Of a stretch of 64,000 bases of DNA, positions 43,529 to 53,754 are shown piece after piece. A program made the position numbers and the translations under genes. The stretch covers positions 186,001-250,000 of the forward strand of contig NZ_CP010311.1 in assembly GCF_000827125.1 (NCBI RefSeq), in the 5' to 3' direction. Below the pieces are notes generated by a model. That model was given only the letters and a program-made list of their open reading frames with translations, was not told the DNA's origin and made no database searches. Source of the stretch: Geoalkalibacter subterraneus (lineage in GTDB: Bacteria; Desulfobacterota; Desulfuromonadia; Desulfuromonadales; Geoalkalibacteraceae). The number at the start of each line of letters is the position of its first letter. Positions within the stretch are counted from its first letter, which is position 1.

Positions 43529-44106
43529 CTGGTTGAGTCTCCGCGTCGAGAGTAGCTCACCAATCCTGGAAATCATTAAGTTGGGTTGTCTTGCATTCTA
43601 TTGCGCAAAGGGGGGGGTATCATCACCTAGAGTTTATCATCCACCAAGGGGGGCTCTGGACAACTATGGGTGAATTTCATGAATTAACGGGCGGATATGT
43701 TTGACCATTAATGCCTGGATGGTTTTGCTTGAGAACAGGAGGCCGGTTTAGATGACAACAAGCAATTGGACCGCAGCAAAGAGAGCTTAGCCAAAATCCA
43801 AAGAGCCAGACAGGTTTCAACGCGAGGCCTCGGTGTTGAAAGAATGGACCATCTTTTGGAAAAAGGTTCCCAAAAGGTTCCCGTGGGGGGTTCGGTGCGT
43901 TGGGCACGCTTCCGAAAGGTGTCGGTTTTCTTGGGAACAGCGCCGACGGAGCGCTTCGCGGGGAGGTTCCCTTGTATGTTGCTAGAAATGCTAATGATTT
44001 TTGATTTTGATAAAGGCGACAAGCTCGGTTATGTTTTAGTTGAAACTTAAAAATTGCAATGATCACGGTGGGTTGCGCACATTTTCCCGAGATTTTTTAG
44101 GCGACT
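43529..44106. other. Island-end stretch without a supportable gene
   Basis: Between the SecB-like gene and the tRNA fragment no frame has a ribosome site together with protein-like composition. The middle holds near-repeats of AAAAGGTTCCC (around 43,862-43,880). Nothing else is seen. Confidence 0.45.
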
Positions 44107-44151
<45 letters not shown>

Positions 44152-44169
44152 TTTTAACACAACAAAAAC

Positions 44170-44204
44170 AAAGGTTTAGCTTTCGTGGGCTAAGCCTTTT
44201 TTTG
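44170..44204 (+). terminator. Rho-independent terminator after the tRNA fragment
   Basis: AGGTTTAGC (44172-44180) pairs with GCTAAGCCT (44189-44197, one G-U) and is followed by a run of T. It lies where a tRNA gene terminator would, suggesting that the resident tRNA locus continues here. Confidence 0.75.
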
Positions 44205-44413
44205 TTTCTGTTTGATTTGGGTTCCTCCGTGGGTTCCTTTTACGGATTTGTTGTCCGAAAGCTTGCAATATTTTGGTTTGCGTCCTGCCTTAATGAGATA
44301 AACGTCGCTGTTCTAGCCCCAATGGGTTGCACCATGGGCCAGTAACATGGCAACGCCAGTCCTCATATACACCTAGCTCCACCATTAATTCTCGGCAGCG
44401 TCGCCATAACAAA

Positions 44414-45193
44414 CCGGTCTCCATGGACGGATGGCTGGCCCAGACTTCTGAATTGCACAGTCGTCGCGCCCCCGGCAATACCTGTCTCTCGTCACTTCGC
44501 CATGACCGACCTTTTCTGCTCGACAATTCCGGCTCCCGGCACAACGACAGCAAGGGGTGCGGGGCCGTCATGCGCGTGGCGCCTGTGGGCCTGCTTTTCC
44601 AATCCCACTTTATGTGTCGAATTATGGACCCCACTATGCGTGACCGGGAATCGTTCAAAGTCGGCCGGGAGCTGGGCTATCTGACCCACGGGCATCCCTC
44701 CGGGTATCTGCCGGCGGCTTGTCTTGCCATGCTGATCGGTCGGATCATTGATGGAAATAATCTGAACGAGGCTATTGACAACACGCTCGATATCCTGAAG
44801 GAGCATCCGGGCGCCGAGGAAACAACAACCGCCGTCAAAAAAGCCATCGAATTCGCCGCTGATCCGGATCTGCCGCATAATGCGGAAACGGTCGAGAAAC
44901 TCGGGGAAGAGTGGGTCGGCGAGGAAGCCCTGGCGATCGCGATCTACTGCGCCCTGGTCGCCGGAAACGACTTCGATCTCGGAATCCGCCTTGCGGTCAA
45001 TCATTCCGGTGACAGTGACAGTACCGGAGCCATTGCCGGAAACATCCTCGGAGCCCTGCTCGGGCGAAAAGCCATCGCCGAGAGGTGGTTGTCGCGACTT
45101 GAACTGCGCCAGGTAATCGAGCAGGTCGCGACCGATCTGTTTCTCGGGTTTGAGGATGATGACGAGTGGTGGAGGCGATATCCCGGGTACTAG
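44414..45193 (+). pseudogene. Truncated duplicate of the ADP-ribosylglycohydrolase gene
   Basis: From CCGGTC at 44414 to the stop at 45193 the sequence is a close copy of 37064-37843, with scattered differences, and similarity continues about 140 bases downstream. It lacks the phosphatase half and the first 100 residues of the glycohydrolase half, including the DDT metal motif. It keeps the second motif HSGDSDSTGAIAGN. The frame is open from an ATG at 44424, but no ribosome site is evident and an enzyme without the first metal site should be inactive. It lies just outside the tRNA fragment, so the duplication spans the island border. Confidence 0.85.
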
Positions 45194-45329
45194 CGGGAGG
45201 CCCGGGTCAACCTATAGCTGGTATTCTGTTCAACTCGTGTGTGTCTCACACTGAATTTTCATTGCCTGGCTGGCTGTGCGTCAGGATCTAGTGCACATCG
45301 AGCTGTAACTACCCCCGGCAAAATCCATG

Positions 45330-45671
45330 GGCAGTACTCGCCAAGTTCAGTTTCGCTGAAGCTGGCGGTTTCGATTACGGTGCTCAGCTTCTCTTTGCTG
45401 CTGTACTTAGGCGACCGCTGGCCATGTGCCGCCGTGTCCTGCGGGGTACGGCGATGTTGAAGCCGCCACATGTAGAGAGTCTCCCTGGGTCCTCCGGTCT
45501 CTCGGGATAACCCCGGAACACTGGCGTTGTTCGGCGGCAGCAGCCGGGCAATGATACTGGCCTTAAACTCTTTGGAATATTTGCTGCTCATATATTTACT
45601 GTCGCTCTCCTTTGCCCCCGAGAGTAACACACAAAATCTCTCAGCGAGAGGCGACAACTATCCTGACACAG
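45330..45671 (-). mobile_element. IS3-type insertion sequence remnant
   Basis: On the minus strand from an ATG at 45591 the frame reads MSSKYSKEFKASIIARLLPP, PRETLYMWRLQHR and SKEKLSTVIETASFSETELGEYC, the OrfA HTH part of an IS3-group transposase. It stops making sense after GEYC (about 45,335), where it joins the duplicated downstream region of the ARH gene. The likely outer end is near 45,671 (TGTCAGGATAG on the minus strand). The rest of the element is gone. Confidence 0.7.
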
Positions 45672-45794
45672 GGGGCGTTGCCTGGCACCGATTCGGTCGG
45701 CCCGGCTTGTTCTGTTTCGAAATTCTTTACTCCGGCGTCAGCCGGTCGGCGGACATCATCGCCGCGAATACCGTGAGATCCCGGGCCAGAATAG

Positions 45795-47609
45795 TCAGCC
45801 TTCCTCTTTCCTGCCGATCAGGTCGTTGAAAGTTTTCTCATCGATCACTTCCACCTCCAGCACCCGCCGGGCGATCTTTTCCAACAACTCGCGCCAGCTC
45901 TCAAGCAGGGCGCGTACGCTCTGCTCGCGTTCGGCCAGCAGCGCGCGAACTTCCTCGTCGAGCCGCGCGGCGGTCGCCTCGCTGTATGGCTTGCCGCCCG
46001 GTGATGGAATCTGCTCGCCGAGAAGGACGTTGCCGCGCCGGCGTGGATAGGTGGCCAGCCCCAGCGTATTGCCCATGCCGTACTCCTCGAGCATAGCCTG
46101 GGCGATGTCGGTGGCCCGTTGAAGATCGTTGTGCGCGCCGGTGGAAACATCGCAGAAAACCAGCATCTCTGCGACCCGGCCGCCCAGCAGGACGTCGATC
46201 TTCCCCAGCAACTCCCCGCGGGTCATGAGATAGCGCTCCTCAGTGGGAAGCTGCTGGGTATACCCCAGGGCCGCAAGTCCACGGGGGACGATGGAGATTT
46301 TGTGCACCGGCTCCGCGCCGGGGGTGAAGGCTGCGACCAGGGCGTGACCGGTTTCGTGGTAGGCGACAATCTCGCGCTCTTTGGCGTTGATCAGGCGGTT
46401 TTTCTTCTCGAGCCCCGCCGTGACCCGGTCGATGGCCTCGTCGAAATCACTCATCTCGACCTGCCGCTTGTTCTTGCGGGCGGCCAGCAGTGCCGCCTCG
46501 TTGACGATGTTGGCCAGGTCGGCGCCGGAGAAGCCGGGCGTCTTGCGGGCGATAACGTTCAGATCGACATCCTCGCCCAGCGCGATTTTACGGGTGTGTA
46601 CCCGCAGGATTGCCTCGCGTCCCCTGAGATCGGGTCGGTCCACCAGGATCTGGCGATCGAAGCGACCGGCGCGCAGCAGAGCCAGGTCGAGGATTTCCGG
46701 GCGATTGGTCGCAGCCAGAATCACCACACCGCTGCGTGGATCGAAGCCGTCCATTTCCACCAGTAGCTGGTTGAGAGTGTTCTCGCGCTCGTCGTGGCCG
46801 CCGACGGTGACGGCCCCTCTGGCCTTGCCGATGGCATCGAGTTCATCGATAAAGATGATGCACGGTGCTTTTTCCCGCGACTGCCTGAACAGCTCGCGTA
46901 CCCGGGCGGCACCGACGCCGACGAACATCTCGACGAAATCCGAGCCGCTGATGGAAAAAAAGGGGATGCCAGCCTCGCCGGCAACCGCCCGCGCCAGCAG
47001 GGTCTTGCCGGTACCCGGCGGGCCGACCAGAAGCACCCCTTTCGGCATGCGTCCGCCCAAACTCTCAAAGCGTTCTGGACTCTTGAGGAACTCGACAATC
47101 TCGGCGAGTTCCTCCTTGGCCTCTTCGGCACCGGCGACATCCTCGAACCGGGTATCGATATCCTGTTCCGCATAGACCCGAGCCTTGCTCTTGCCGAATT
47201 CCAGCATGGGCGATCCTGGGCTGAATCTGCGCATCAGCAGCAGCCACAAGCCGAAAAAGAGAAAAACCGGGATGATCCATGACAGTAGATCGCGCAGGAT
47301 GGTGCTCTTGGGTTCCCCCCGAAATTTCACGTTTTGCTGTGCGAGCTTCTGCGCCAGTTCCGGCTCGACCCGATGGGTCACGAAAGCCAGCGGACTCTGC
47401 TGGTTGTCTCCCGCCGCCCGCATCTGGCCGGAGACGACATCGCCGCTGACCGCCACCTCGATAATGCGCCCCTCCTCCAGGGCGTCCAGAAATTCGCTGT
47501 AGGCGATTCTGCGGGGGCCATATTGGGTGACGATCAGGTTCTGGATCAACAGGACCAGCCAGAAGGCGATCAGGACATACCAGATGGAAAAGCGGGTTTT
47601 TTTCTCCAT
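45795..47609 (-). CDS. ftsH: FtsH ATP-dependent membrane protease, 604 aa
   Basis: It has the full FtsH layout: N-terminal membrane helix ([17 protein letters not shown]), periplasmic part, second helix ([16 protein letters not shown], about 110-126), AAA module with [13 protein letters not shown] (about 194), [13 protein letters not shown] and the second region of homology with [19 protein letters not shown], then the zinc protease motif HETGHALV (about 415) with the third ligand in [11 protein letters not shown]. FtsH degrades membrane and short-lived soluble proteins. It is the last gene of a long minus-strand stress block, as FtsH copies are in transmissible heat-resistance loci, so it is likely an accessory rather than the housekeeping copy. 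Confidence 0.93.
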   Translation of the reverse strand: MEKKTRFSIWYVLIAFWLVLLIQNLIVTQYGPRRIAYSEFLDALEEGRIIEVAVSGDVVSGQMRAAGDNQQSPLAFVTHRVEPELAQKLAQQNVKFRGEPKSTILRDLLSWIIPVFLFFGLWLLLMRRFSPGSPMLEFGKSKARVYAEQDIDTRFEDVAGAEEAKEELAEIVEFLKSPERFESLGGRMPKGVLLVGPPGTGKTLLARAVAGEAGIPFFSISGSDFVEMFVGVGAARVRELFRQSREKAPCIIFIDELDAIGKARGAVTVGGHDERENTLNQLLVEMDGFDPRSGVVILAATNRPEILDLALLRAGRFDRQILVDRPDLRGREAILRVHTRKIALGEDVDLNVIARKTPGFSGADLANIVNEAALLAARKNKRQVEMSDFDEAIDRVTAGLEKKNRLINAKEREIVAYHETGHALVAAFTPGAEPVHKISIVPRGLAALGYTQQLPTEERYLMTRGELLGKIDVLLGGRVAEMLVFCDVSTGAHNDLQRATDIAQAMLEEYGMGNTLGLATYPRRRGNVLLGEQIPSPGGKPYSEATAARLDEEVRALLAEREQSVRALLESWRELLEKIARRVLEVEVIDEKTFNDLIGRKEEG

Positions 47610-47869
47610 GAATTATACCTCGACGGCGTCCAGTCTTGCATTGCTGGCGCATGCTCCGCGCGGACGTTTACGCCACATCAGGACGACTTCCCGGCGTTCT
47701 CTTCTTCGTTCTCCAGAATGCCGACGATGCGGTCTGTGTCGGCAAGAAGCTGCTCGATGCGCTGGCGGGTGTCATGGCCGGTTTCTCCTTTCCTCTTGGA
47801 AATCGATGTCCTTCTTCAATGCCCCGGATCACTGATGTGCCAGCGGGGCGCGTGCGTCTTTGAGGGGCG
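47610..47869. other. Gap with a possible broken small gene
   Basis: On the minus strand a piece reading RQRIEQLLADTDRIVGILENEEENAG ends in a stop near 47,684. It looks like a helical small protein, but no start joins it: the ATG with AAAGGAG nearby (47,778) is in another frame. It may be the end of a decayed gene. Nothing else is seen. Confidence 0.35.
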
Positions 47870-48790
47870 CTACCGCCCGCCCAGAGCCCAGCCTCTTGGC
47901 CGGCAAAGGGATCCTGGCGGGGGCTTGCCGTTGTTGGCCTGTCGCTCAAGCTCCAGCAGTCGGCGCACCCGCTCCTCGGTGGGGGGATGGGTTCTGAGAA
48001 GGGACGGTTCGGGGATGTGGTACCCCGGCAGCAGAACCCGCCGCCAGAGAGATCGCTGGCTTCGCTCGAGCTTGACCAGGGCGCTGGCCAGACCTGCGGG
48101 GTCGCCGGTCAGTGCGGCGGCAAAAAGATCGGCGTCATATTCGCGCACCCGCGACAGGCCCAGCTGGGCCAGGGCGCTGAGCTGGGGGGCGAAGATCATA
48201 ATCAGCACCACCGGCCAGATAACGGCCGTATCGGAAACGAGAATCAGCGGCAGATTGAGCAACAGCAGCAGCTGGCCGACCTCCGACAGGGCGCTGGTCA
48301 AGCGGGTGGTCATATCGGCCAGGCTCATCACCCGGATGTCGTTGTTGTCAACGTGGCTGAGCTCATGGGCAAGCACCCCAGCCAACTCCCGCTCATCGAG
48401 GGTGTCGAGCAGACCGGCAGTCACCGCCACCGCTGCGCGGCGGCGGGTGCCCACGGCAAAGGCATTAATCATGGCGCTCGGCAGGTAATAGAGCGTCGGC
48501 GGCTGAGGGAGACCCGCGCGCTGCGCCAACTCGGAGACCAGCCGATAGAGCTGAGGTGCTTCGGAGGCAGCCAGATGCCGGGCGCGGTGCACACGCATGA
48601 TCAGCTGAGGCGATGCTGCCGGACTGAACAGGGCGAACGCCGCACCGGTCAGAAGCAGCCATACCAGACCGCTGCGCCCCCAAAGCAGCCAGCCGATCAG
48701 AGCCAGATAGCTCACGAGAAAGATCAGCAGCAGCAGGGTCTGCAGGCGGTTGAGCAGGGAATGTCGCTTCCAGAGTGGGGGCGTCGTCAT
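47870..48790 (-). CDS. M48-family (HtpX-like) membrane zinc protease, 306 aa
   Basis: The ATG at 48790 has GGAGG upstream; longer frames do not. Two N-terminal membrane helices (LQTLLLLIFLVSYLALIGWLLW and LVWLLLTGAAFALF) are followed by the catalytic AHELSHVDNND (HExxH), further hydrophobic helices and REYDADLFAA with the third zinc ligand. HtpX-type proteases remove misfolded membrane proteins together with FtsH. It lies upstream of ftsH in the same direction, the neighbourhood known from heat-resistance loci. Confidence 0.88.
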   Translation of the reverse strand: MTTPPLWKRHSLLNRLQTLLLLIFLVSYLALIGWLLWGRSGLVWLLLTGAAFALFSPAASPQLIMRVHRARHLAASEAPQLYRLVSELAQRAGLPQPPTLYYLPSAMINAFAVGTRRRAAVAVTAGLLDTLDERELAGVLAHELSHVDNNDIRVMSLADMTTRLTSALSEVGQLLLLLNLPLILVSDTAVIWPVVLIMIFAPQLSALAQLGLSRVREYDADLFAAALTGDPAGLASALVKLERSQRSLWRRVLLPGYHIPEPSLLRTHPPTEERVRRLLELERQANNGKPPPGSLCRPRGWALGGR

Positions 48791-48825
48791 CGCTTCCCTC
48801 CTTGCCCGTTTCTGCCCTGTTCGCT

Positions 48826-49140
48826 TCAGGGGCCAAGTCGCATGAGTTCGCACCGCAGCCGTTCGAGCTCGTCGAGGAGCTCAAGAGCCAGGGCCACCCC
48901 GGGCAGATTGATGTCGAGATCGCGCTGCAGATGCAGGGCGGTCCGGGCACGGCGCAGGCTGCTGCCGGGGAATCGCCAGTGGAGAGGTTCGGATCCCTGT
49001 GGTTCGAGAATTCCCTCCTCGACCAGTTCGATGACGCGTTCGGCGGTCACGGTGCAGGCTCGACTCAACTCGGCCAGGCTCAGCGTCGTCCGATCATCGA
49101 GAAGGCTCCCGCTGAGAATCGGCAACAAATCCTTTCTCAT
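48826..49140 (-). CDS. cbpM: Chaperone modulator CbpM
   Basis: 104 aa with a MerR-like helix-turn-helix shape (SLAELSRACTVTAERVIELVEEGIL), then RRARTALHLQRDLDINLPGVALALELLDELERL, the classic CbpM pattern of binding the J-domain of CbpA and holding it inactive. It lies nine bases downstream of the DnaJ/CbpA-like gene, the usual cbpA-cbpM order. The start ATG at 49140 directly follows that gene's end. Length is normal for the family. Confidence 0.85.
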   Translation of the reverse strand: MRKDLLPILSGSLLDDRTTLSLAELSRACTVTAERVIELVEEGILEPQGSEPLHWRFPGSSLRRARTALHLQRDLDINLPGVALALELLDELERLRCELMRLGP

Positions 49141-49149
49141 GATTTCTCC

Positions 49150-50100
49150 TCAGACTCCGAGCGCGGCCCGGGGGTTGAAGGCAAGCTCGCGCTCCATCTT
49201 GCGATAGAGTTCTTTTGCCTTGGCGTTGTTCGCCGGCGGCAGAACGATCTTGAGATTCACGTAAAGATGGCCCGCCGGTTCGCCCGGCAGTCCCCGCCCC
49301 TTGAGACGCAGTCGTTTGCCATCGGCCGAATTGGCCGGGATCTGCAAATCGACTACCCCCCCGGGTGTGGGGACTTTGACTCTGGCTCCCAACGCCGCCT
49401 CCCAAGGGGCGACCGGCAGGTCGAGATAGAGATCTCTGCCGTCAACCCGATAGAATGGGTGAGGGCGGAAGACGATCTCGAGAAAGAGATCGCCGGCACT
49501 GCCGCTAGGCAGTTCACCTCCCTGGCCCGGTAGTCGGATATGCTGGCCCTCGGTGACCCCCGGCGGGATGCGTACCCGAATTTCTTTTGACCGGATACGC
49601 GGCAGGCCGTTATGCCCCGTTTCGGGAACCTCCATCGTCACCGTGCGGGTCGCACCGCGAAAGGCATCTTCCAGGTCGATGACGAGGCGGCCATGAAAGT
49701 CCTCACCGCGTCGGCGATAAGTGGCGCGCCTCCCGGTCGAGCGGCGTCTCGAGTCGAAGCGGCCGCCGAACAGCGATTCAAAGAAGTCGCTGAAACCTTC
49801 CGTGTTGCCGTCGGTGAACCCGCCGCCGAAGGAAAACTCCTCCTTGGTCCAGCCGGGTGGGGGGCGGAAATCCTGTCCTTGCTGCCAATTGGCGCCGAGC
49901 CGGTCGTAGGCCGCACGCTTCTCGGGGTCTTTCAGCACCTCGTAGGCCTCGCCGACCTCTTTGAACTTTTTCTCGGCATCCTTCTCCCTGCTTACGTCGG
50001 GATGGTATTTGCGGGTGAGCTTGCGGTAAGCCCGCTTGATCTCATCCTGCGAAGCGTTTTTCGCGATCCCGAGGATGTGGTAGTAGTCTTTATATTCCAT
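49150..50100 (-). CDS. cbpA: DnaJ-family co-chaperone, CbpA type, 316 aa
   Basis: J-domain at residues 1-70 with [19 protein letters not shown] and the HPD motif ([11 protein letters not shown]). A glycine/phenylalanine-rich linker ([25 protein letters not shown]) follows, then the two C-terminal substrate-binding domains ([13 protein letters not shown]-like [20 protein letters not shown] and [16 protein letters not shown]). There is no zinc finger, so it is CbpA rather than DnaJ. It stimulates DnaK ATPase. The DnaK gene nearby is broken, so it must work with a DnaK encoded elsewhere. The cbpM partner follows. Confidence 0.9.
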   Translation of the reverse strand: MEYKDYYHILGIAKNASQDEIKRAYRKLTRKYHPDVSREKDAEKKFKEVGEAYEVLKDPEKRAAYDRLGANWQQGQDFRPPPGWTKEEFSFGGGFTDGNTEGFSDFFESLFGGRFDSRRRSTGRRATYRRRGEDFHGRLVIDLEDAFRGATRTVTMEVPETGHNGLPRIRSKEIRVRIPPGVTEGQHIRLPGQGGELPSGSAGDLFLEIVFRPHPFYRVDGRDLYLDLPVAPWEAALGARVKVPTPGGVVDLQIPANSADGKRLRLKGRGLPGEPAGHLYVNLKIVLPPANNAKAKELYRKMERELAFNPRAALGV

Positions 50101-50147
50101 AAATATTCCATAAAATTTCTGCTCCGTTGTCCATCGCCATCAGTCCC

Positions 50148-50403
50148 TTAATTCGCCAGGTAGTAGCTCCGAATGGGGCGCAGGTCGTCCTCAAGCTCAT
50201 AAACGACAGAGAGACTCGTGGGGATGTTGAGCCGAGCAGTCTCCTCATTCGAAAGGTTGTCTGAATATTTCAATAGGACCCGCAGTCTGTTGCCGTGGGT
50301 GGCGATGATGACCCGTTTCCCATTTGACATTGGGGGCGATATTTTCGTGCATTTCCCGGTTCCAGTTGTTTTCTCCATGCCGTATCAACACCAGCTTTTT
50401 CAT
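50148..50403 (-). pseudogene. gpmA: Phosphoglycerate mutase (gpmA) remnant with central deletion
   Basis: The ATG at 50403 opens MKKLVLIRHGENNWNRE, the phosphohistidine RHG motif of 2,3-bisphosphoglycerate-dependent mutase. Within about 20 codons this frame loses similarity. The second frame then gives GKRVIIATHGNRLRVLLKYSDN and LNIPTSLSVVYELEDDLRPI, the normal C-terminus. About 150-170 central codons are missing and the two ends are in different frames. It is inactive. The full gene may have belonged to the stress block before the deletion. Confidence 0.85.
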
Positions 50404-50660
50404 GATCGTCTCCACTCAGGCGTGCTGAGATAACCAGATACATCTCTTCGCCGATAATGCGAAAGAATGAAGAATCGAAGATGATCTTGAGATTTTGACG
50501 TACATTGCTGGGGCTCTTGTCCCTCGCTAAGATCCGAATGGTATTTTGCATTAGCTGGCTGTATTCCCACTTGATCGAATTCTGCGAGGTTATTCAAAGC
50601 CGAAAAATTTATGTAGTAATACTTCTAGCCACTCAGAATGTGGCACCTTTGCCTTCCCCC

Positions 50661-51468
50661 TCAGTCCACCACCTCCGCTCGGGCCTGGCAGGTAAAAGTT
50701 AACTGCCCATTCTCCACATCGACCCGGACGGTATCGCCCGGCAGGAACTTGCCGGCGCAGATAGTCGATCTGGATGTCGGTTATGGCGCGGATCTGCTCT
50801 TTACCCAGGGGGTGAAACACGACAATCTCATCGAGGCCGTTGATGAATTCGGGCCGGAAATGCTGGCCGGCAACCTCCATCACGGCCGCCTTCATGCGCA
50901 GGTAGTTTTCCTCCCCTGATAGCTCCTGGATAAGCTGAGAACCGAGATTGGAGGTCATCACCACCACCGTATTGCGGAAATCGACCGTGCGCCCGTGACC
51001 GTCGGTCAGCCGGCCGTCGTCCAGCACCTGCAGCAGCACGTTAAAAACGTCGCTCTGGGCCTTCTCCACCTCTTCGAGCAGGATCACCGAGTAGGGCCGG
51101 CGGCGCACCGCCTCGCTCAGATAGCCCCCTTCGTCGTAGCCGACATAGCCGGGCGGAGCACCGATCATTCGCGCCACCAAGTGCTTCTCCATGAACTCGG
51201 ACATGTCGATGCGCACTAGCGCCTCTTCGGTGTCGAAGAGAAATTCTGCAAGCGCTTTGCACAACTCGGTCTTGCCGACCCCGGTCGGTCCGAGGAAAAG
51301 GAATGAGGAATGAGCCGTTGGGACGGGTGGGATCTGAAAGACCGGCTCGGGAGCGTCGGATGGCATCGGCTACTGCCTTGACTGCCTCGTCCTGACCGAC
51401 CACCCGCCGATGCAGGGTCTGAGTAGCTTCTCGCGTTCGCCTTCGAGCATCTTGGCCGTCAGCACGCC
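50661..51468 (-). pseudogene. clpK: ClpB/ClpK disaggregase remnant
   Basis: Pieces in order: [12 protein letters not shown], a shift, then [28 protein letters not shown], a second shift caused by a 7-bp tandem CATTCCT duplication near 51,300, then the second AAA module ([56 protein letters not shown]). After QIDYLRR a further deletion joins the last segment in another frame ([17 protein letters not shown] to a stop at 50661). The N-domain, first AAA module and most of the C-terminal small domain are gone. It is non-functional. ClpK is the hallmark disaggregase of heat-resistance loci; naming it ClpK rather than ClpB is from context. Confidence 0.85.
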
Positions 51469-51648
51469 TCAACCCGAGCTGCAGAGGGTCAGTTCCCGCG
51501 CGTCGGCTTCCGGGACCTGCTCTCTGCCGACACCCGGAACAAAACGGGTGATGGCCCCCGAAGCCCGCTGATAGAGCCGCTGCCAGCCGTCCAACAGTGA
51601 GTCCCAGATGCGGCTTACACCTTCACGAATTTGTTGTCAGGTTGCCAT
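51469..51648 (-). pseudogene. Hsp20 N-terminal remnant fused to the clpK remnant
   Basis: The ATG at 51648 has GGAGG upstream, but codon 4 is TGA. After it the frame continues [32 protein letters not shown], the N-terminus typical of the small heat-shock protein of heat-resistance loci. The alpha-crystallin domain is absent: the frame ends at 51469 where clpK sequence begins. A deletion has removed the end of hsp20 and the first part of clpK, so in the ancestor hsp20 stood directly before clpK. Confidence 0.75.
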
Positions 51649-51729
51649 GAATCATCCTCCTTTTTGTTTTCCTGAATAAATATTAAGAGCTTTACAGAAC
51701 AGCGCTTTTTTGTCCGGGGCCTCATCCCC

Positions 51730-52707
51730 TTACTCGGCTTTCTCGTTCTGCGACTCGGCAGGAGCTAGGTCGTCCTTCTCAGACGGCTTTTTGTCGGCAA
51801 GGAAGTTGGAAATTTGCTGCTTGATCTTGTCGAAAAATCCCTTCCCGTGCTTGCCTCCCTCTGTTTTCTTCCTGATTTCATCCAGTTGTTCGTACATAGG
51901 TTTGAAGGCCTTCTTGTCGCCATAGCCGAGCAATTGAGCTATTTTCAACTGGGTCTGCGCCTCGTCCAGCAGCGATTCCAGTTGTTTGTTGTCCTTTTCG
52001 CTACGCCCTTGGTTTTCGGCCAGTTTTTCTGCCTCTTTCAGAATGGCCTCGGCGCGTACCACCGGCAGCGGAAGCACCTCCTCTTCGACAACCACCAGAG
52101 TGTTGAGAGCCATCTGCAAGGCCCTCCTGGCCTCCTCTAGCTTGCCCTCATCGATCAATGGCGCGACTTCTAAGATGGCATCCGGGTAGGTGGCCAGCGG
52201 GATGTTAACGGTTTCGATCACGATTTCGCTGGCAAGATTTGCCACCAAGTGCCTGGCCTTTTGCACTTCGCCGTCTTCAAGATAGTCCTCGGCCTTCTTG
52301 ATCGCTTCTTCGATGGTCTCGACTTTGGCATAAATATCGTAAGACGTTACCCTGACATCTACCGGCGCCAAGGCAAGGTCAGGGTCCCGAGCAACGATCA
52401 GTGCCAGCTTACCGGTGGCCAACTCCAACGCTTTCAGGGCGTCGTCGGGCTTTTTCTCGTCAAGGGCCTTCAGGGCTTTTCTGGTCTCTGCAATCGCGGC
52501 GCTGGCTTCGGCCAGGATGCGCTTACGCTGCTCGGCGGTCTTGCCCTCCGCTTCTTTTGCCACCGAGGTCTGTACCGCCTGGGTCGCTTCGGATTGGGCC
52601 TCGGGCTTGTCCGGCGATTCATTGTCGTCGGCCATTACTGGACCGGTGAGGGCAAGACCCAGAAACGAGATTGCAATGATCAACAATTTCAGCAGCCTGT
52701 TTTTCAT
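51730..52707 (-). CDS. yfdX: YfdX-family periplasmic stress protein, 325 aa
   Basis: The ATG at 52707 has AAAGGAGG upstream. The first 25 residues are a signal peptide (MKNRLLKLLIIAISFLGLA then TGPVMADD). The mature part carries the YfdX pattern: helical repeats (RKALKALDEKKPDDALKALE), ATGKLALIVARDPDLALAPVDVRVTSYD, ARHLVANLASEIVIETVNIPLATYPDAI and ALNTLVVVEEEVLPLPVVRAEA. A charged tail follows, longer than in the short enterobacterial YfdX. YfdX proteins are periplasmic chaperone-like stress factors and a signature of heat-resistance loci. It lies 97 bases downstream of the broken dnaK. Confidence 0.88.
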   Translation of the reverse strand: MKNRLLKLLIIAISFLGLALTGPVMADDNESPDKPEAQSEATQAVQTSVAKEAEGKTAEQRKRILAEASAAIAETRKALKALDEKKPDDALKALELATGKLALIVARDPDLALAPVDVRVTSYDIYAKVETIEEAIKKAEDYLEDGEVQKARHLVANLASEIVIETVNIPLATYPDAILEVAPLIDEGKLEEARRALQMALNTLVVVEEEVLPLPVVRAEAILKEAEKLAENQGRSEKDNKQLESLLDEAQTQLKIAQLLGYGDKKAFKPMYEQLDEIRKKTEGGKHGKGFFDKIKQQISNFLADKKPSEKDDLAPAESQNEKAE

Positions 52708-52804
52708 GACAGCCTCCTTTGCTTTGGGTGGGTTTAAATCTCCCGAATTTCCTGGAAACCCAGGGTCTCGGGTGTCGGCAAGTCGAGTTTCCCGTTTCTT
52801 GAAT

Positions 52805-53754
<950 letters not shown>

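Noticed and set aside
43677-44066. Frames on both strands before the tRNA fragment
   Set aside because: No ribosome sites and no protein-like pattern; treated as gene-free.
46381-49207. Long plus-strand frames across the ftsH/M48/cbpM region
   Set aside because: They oppose genes with intact catalytic motifs and show no family likeness.
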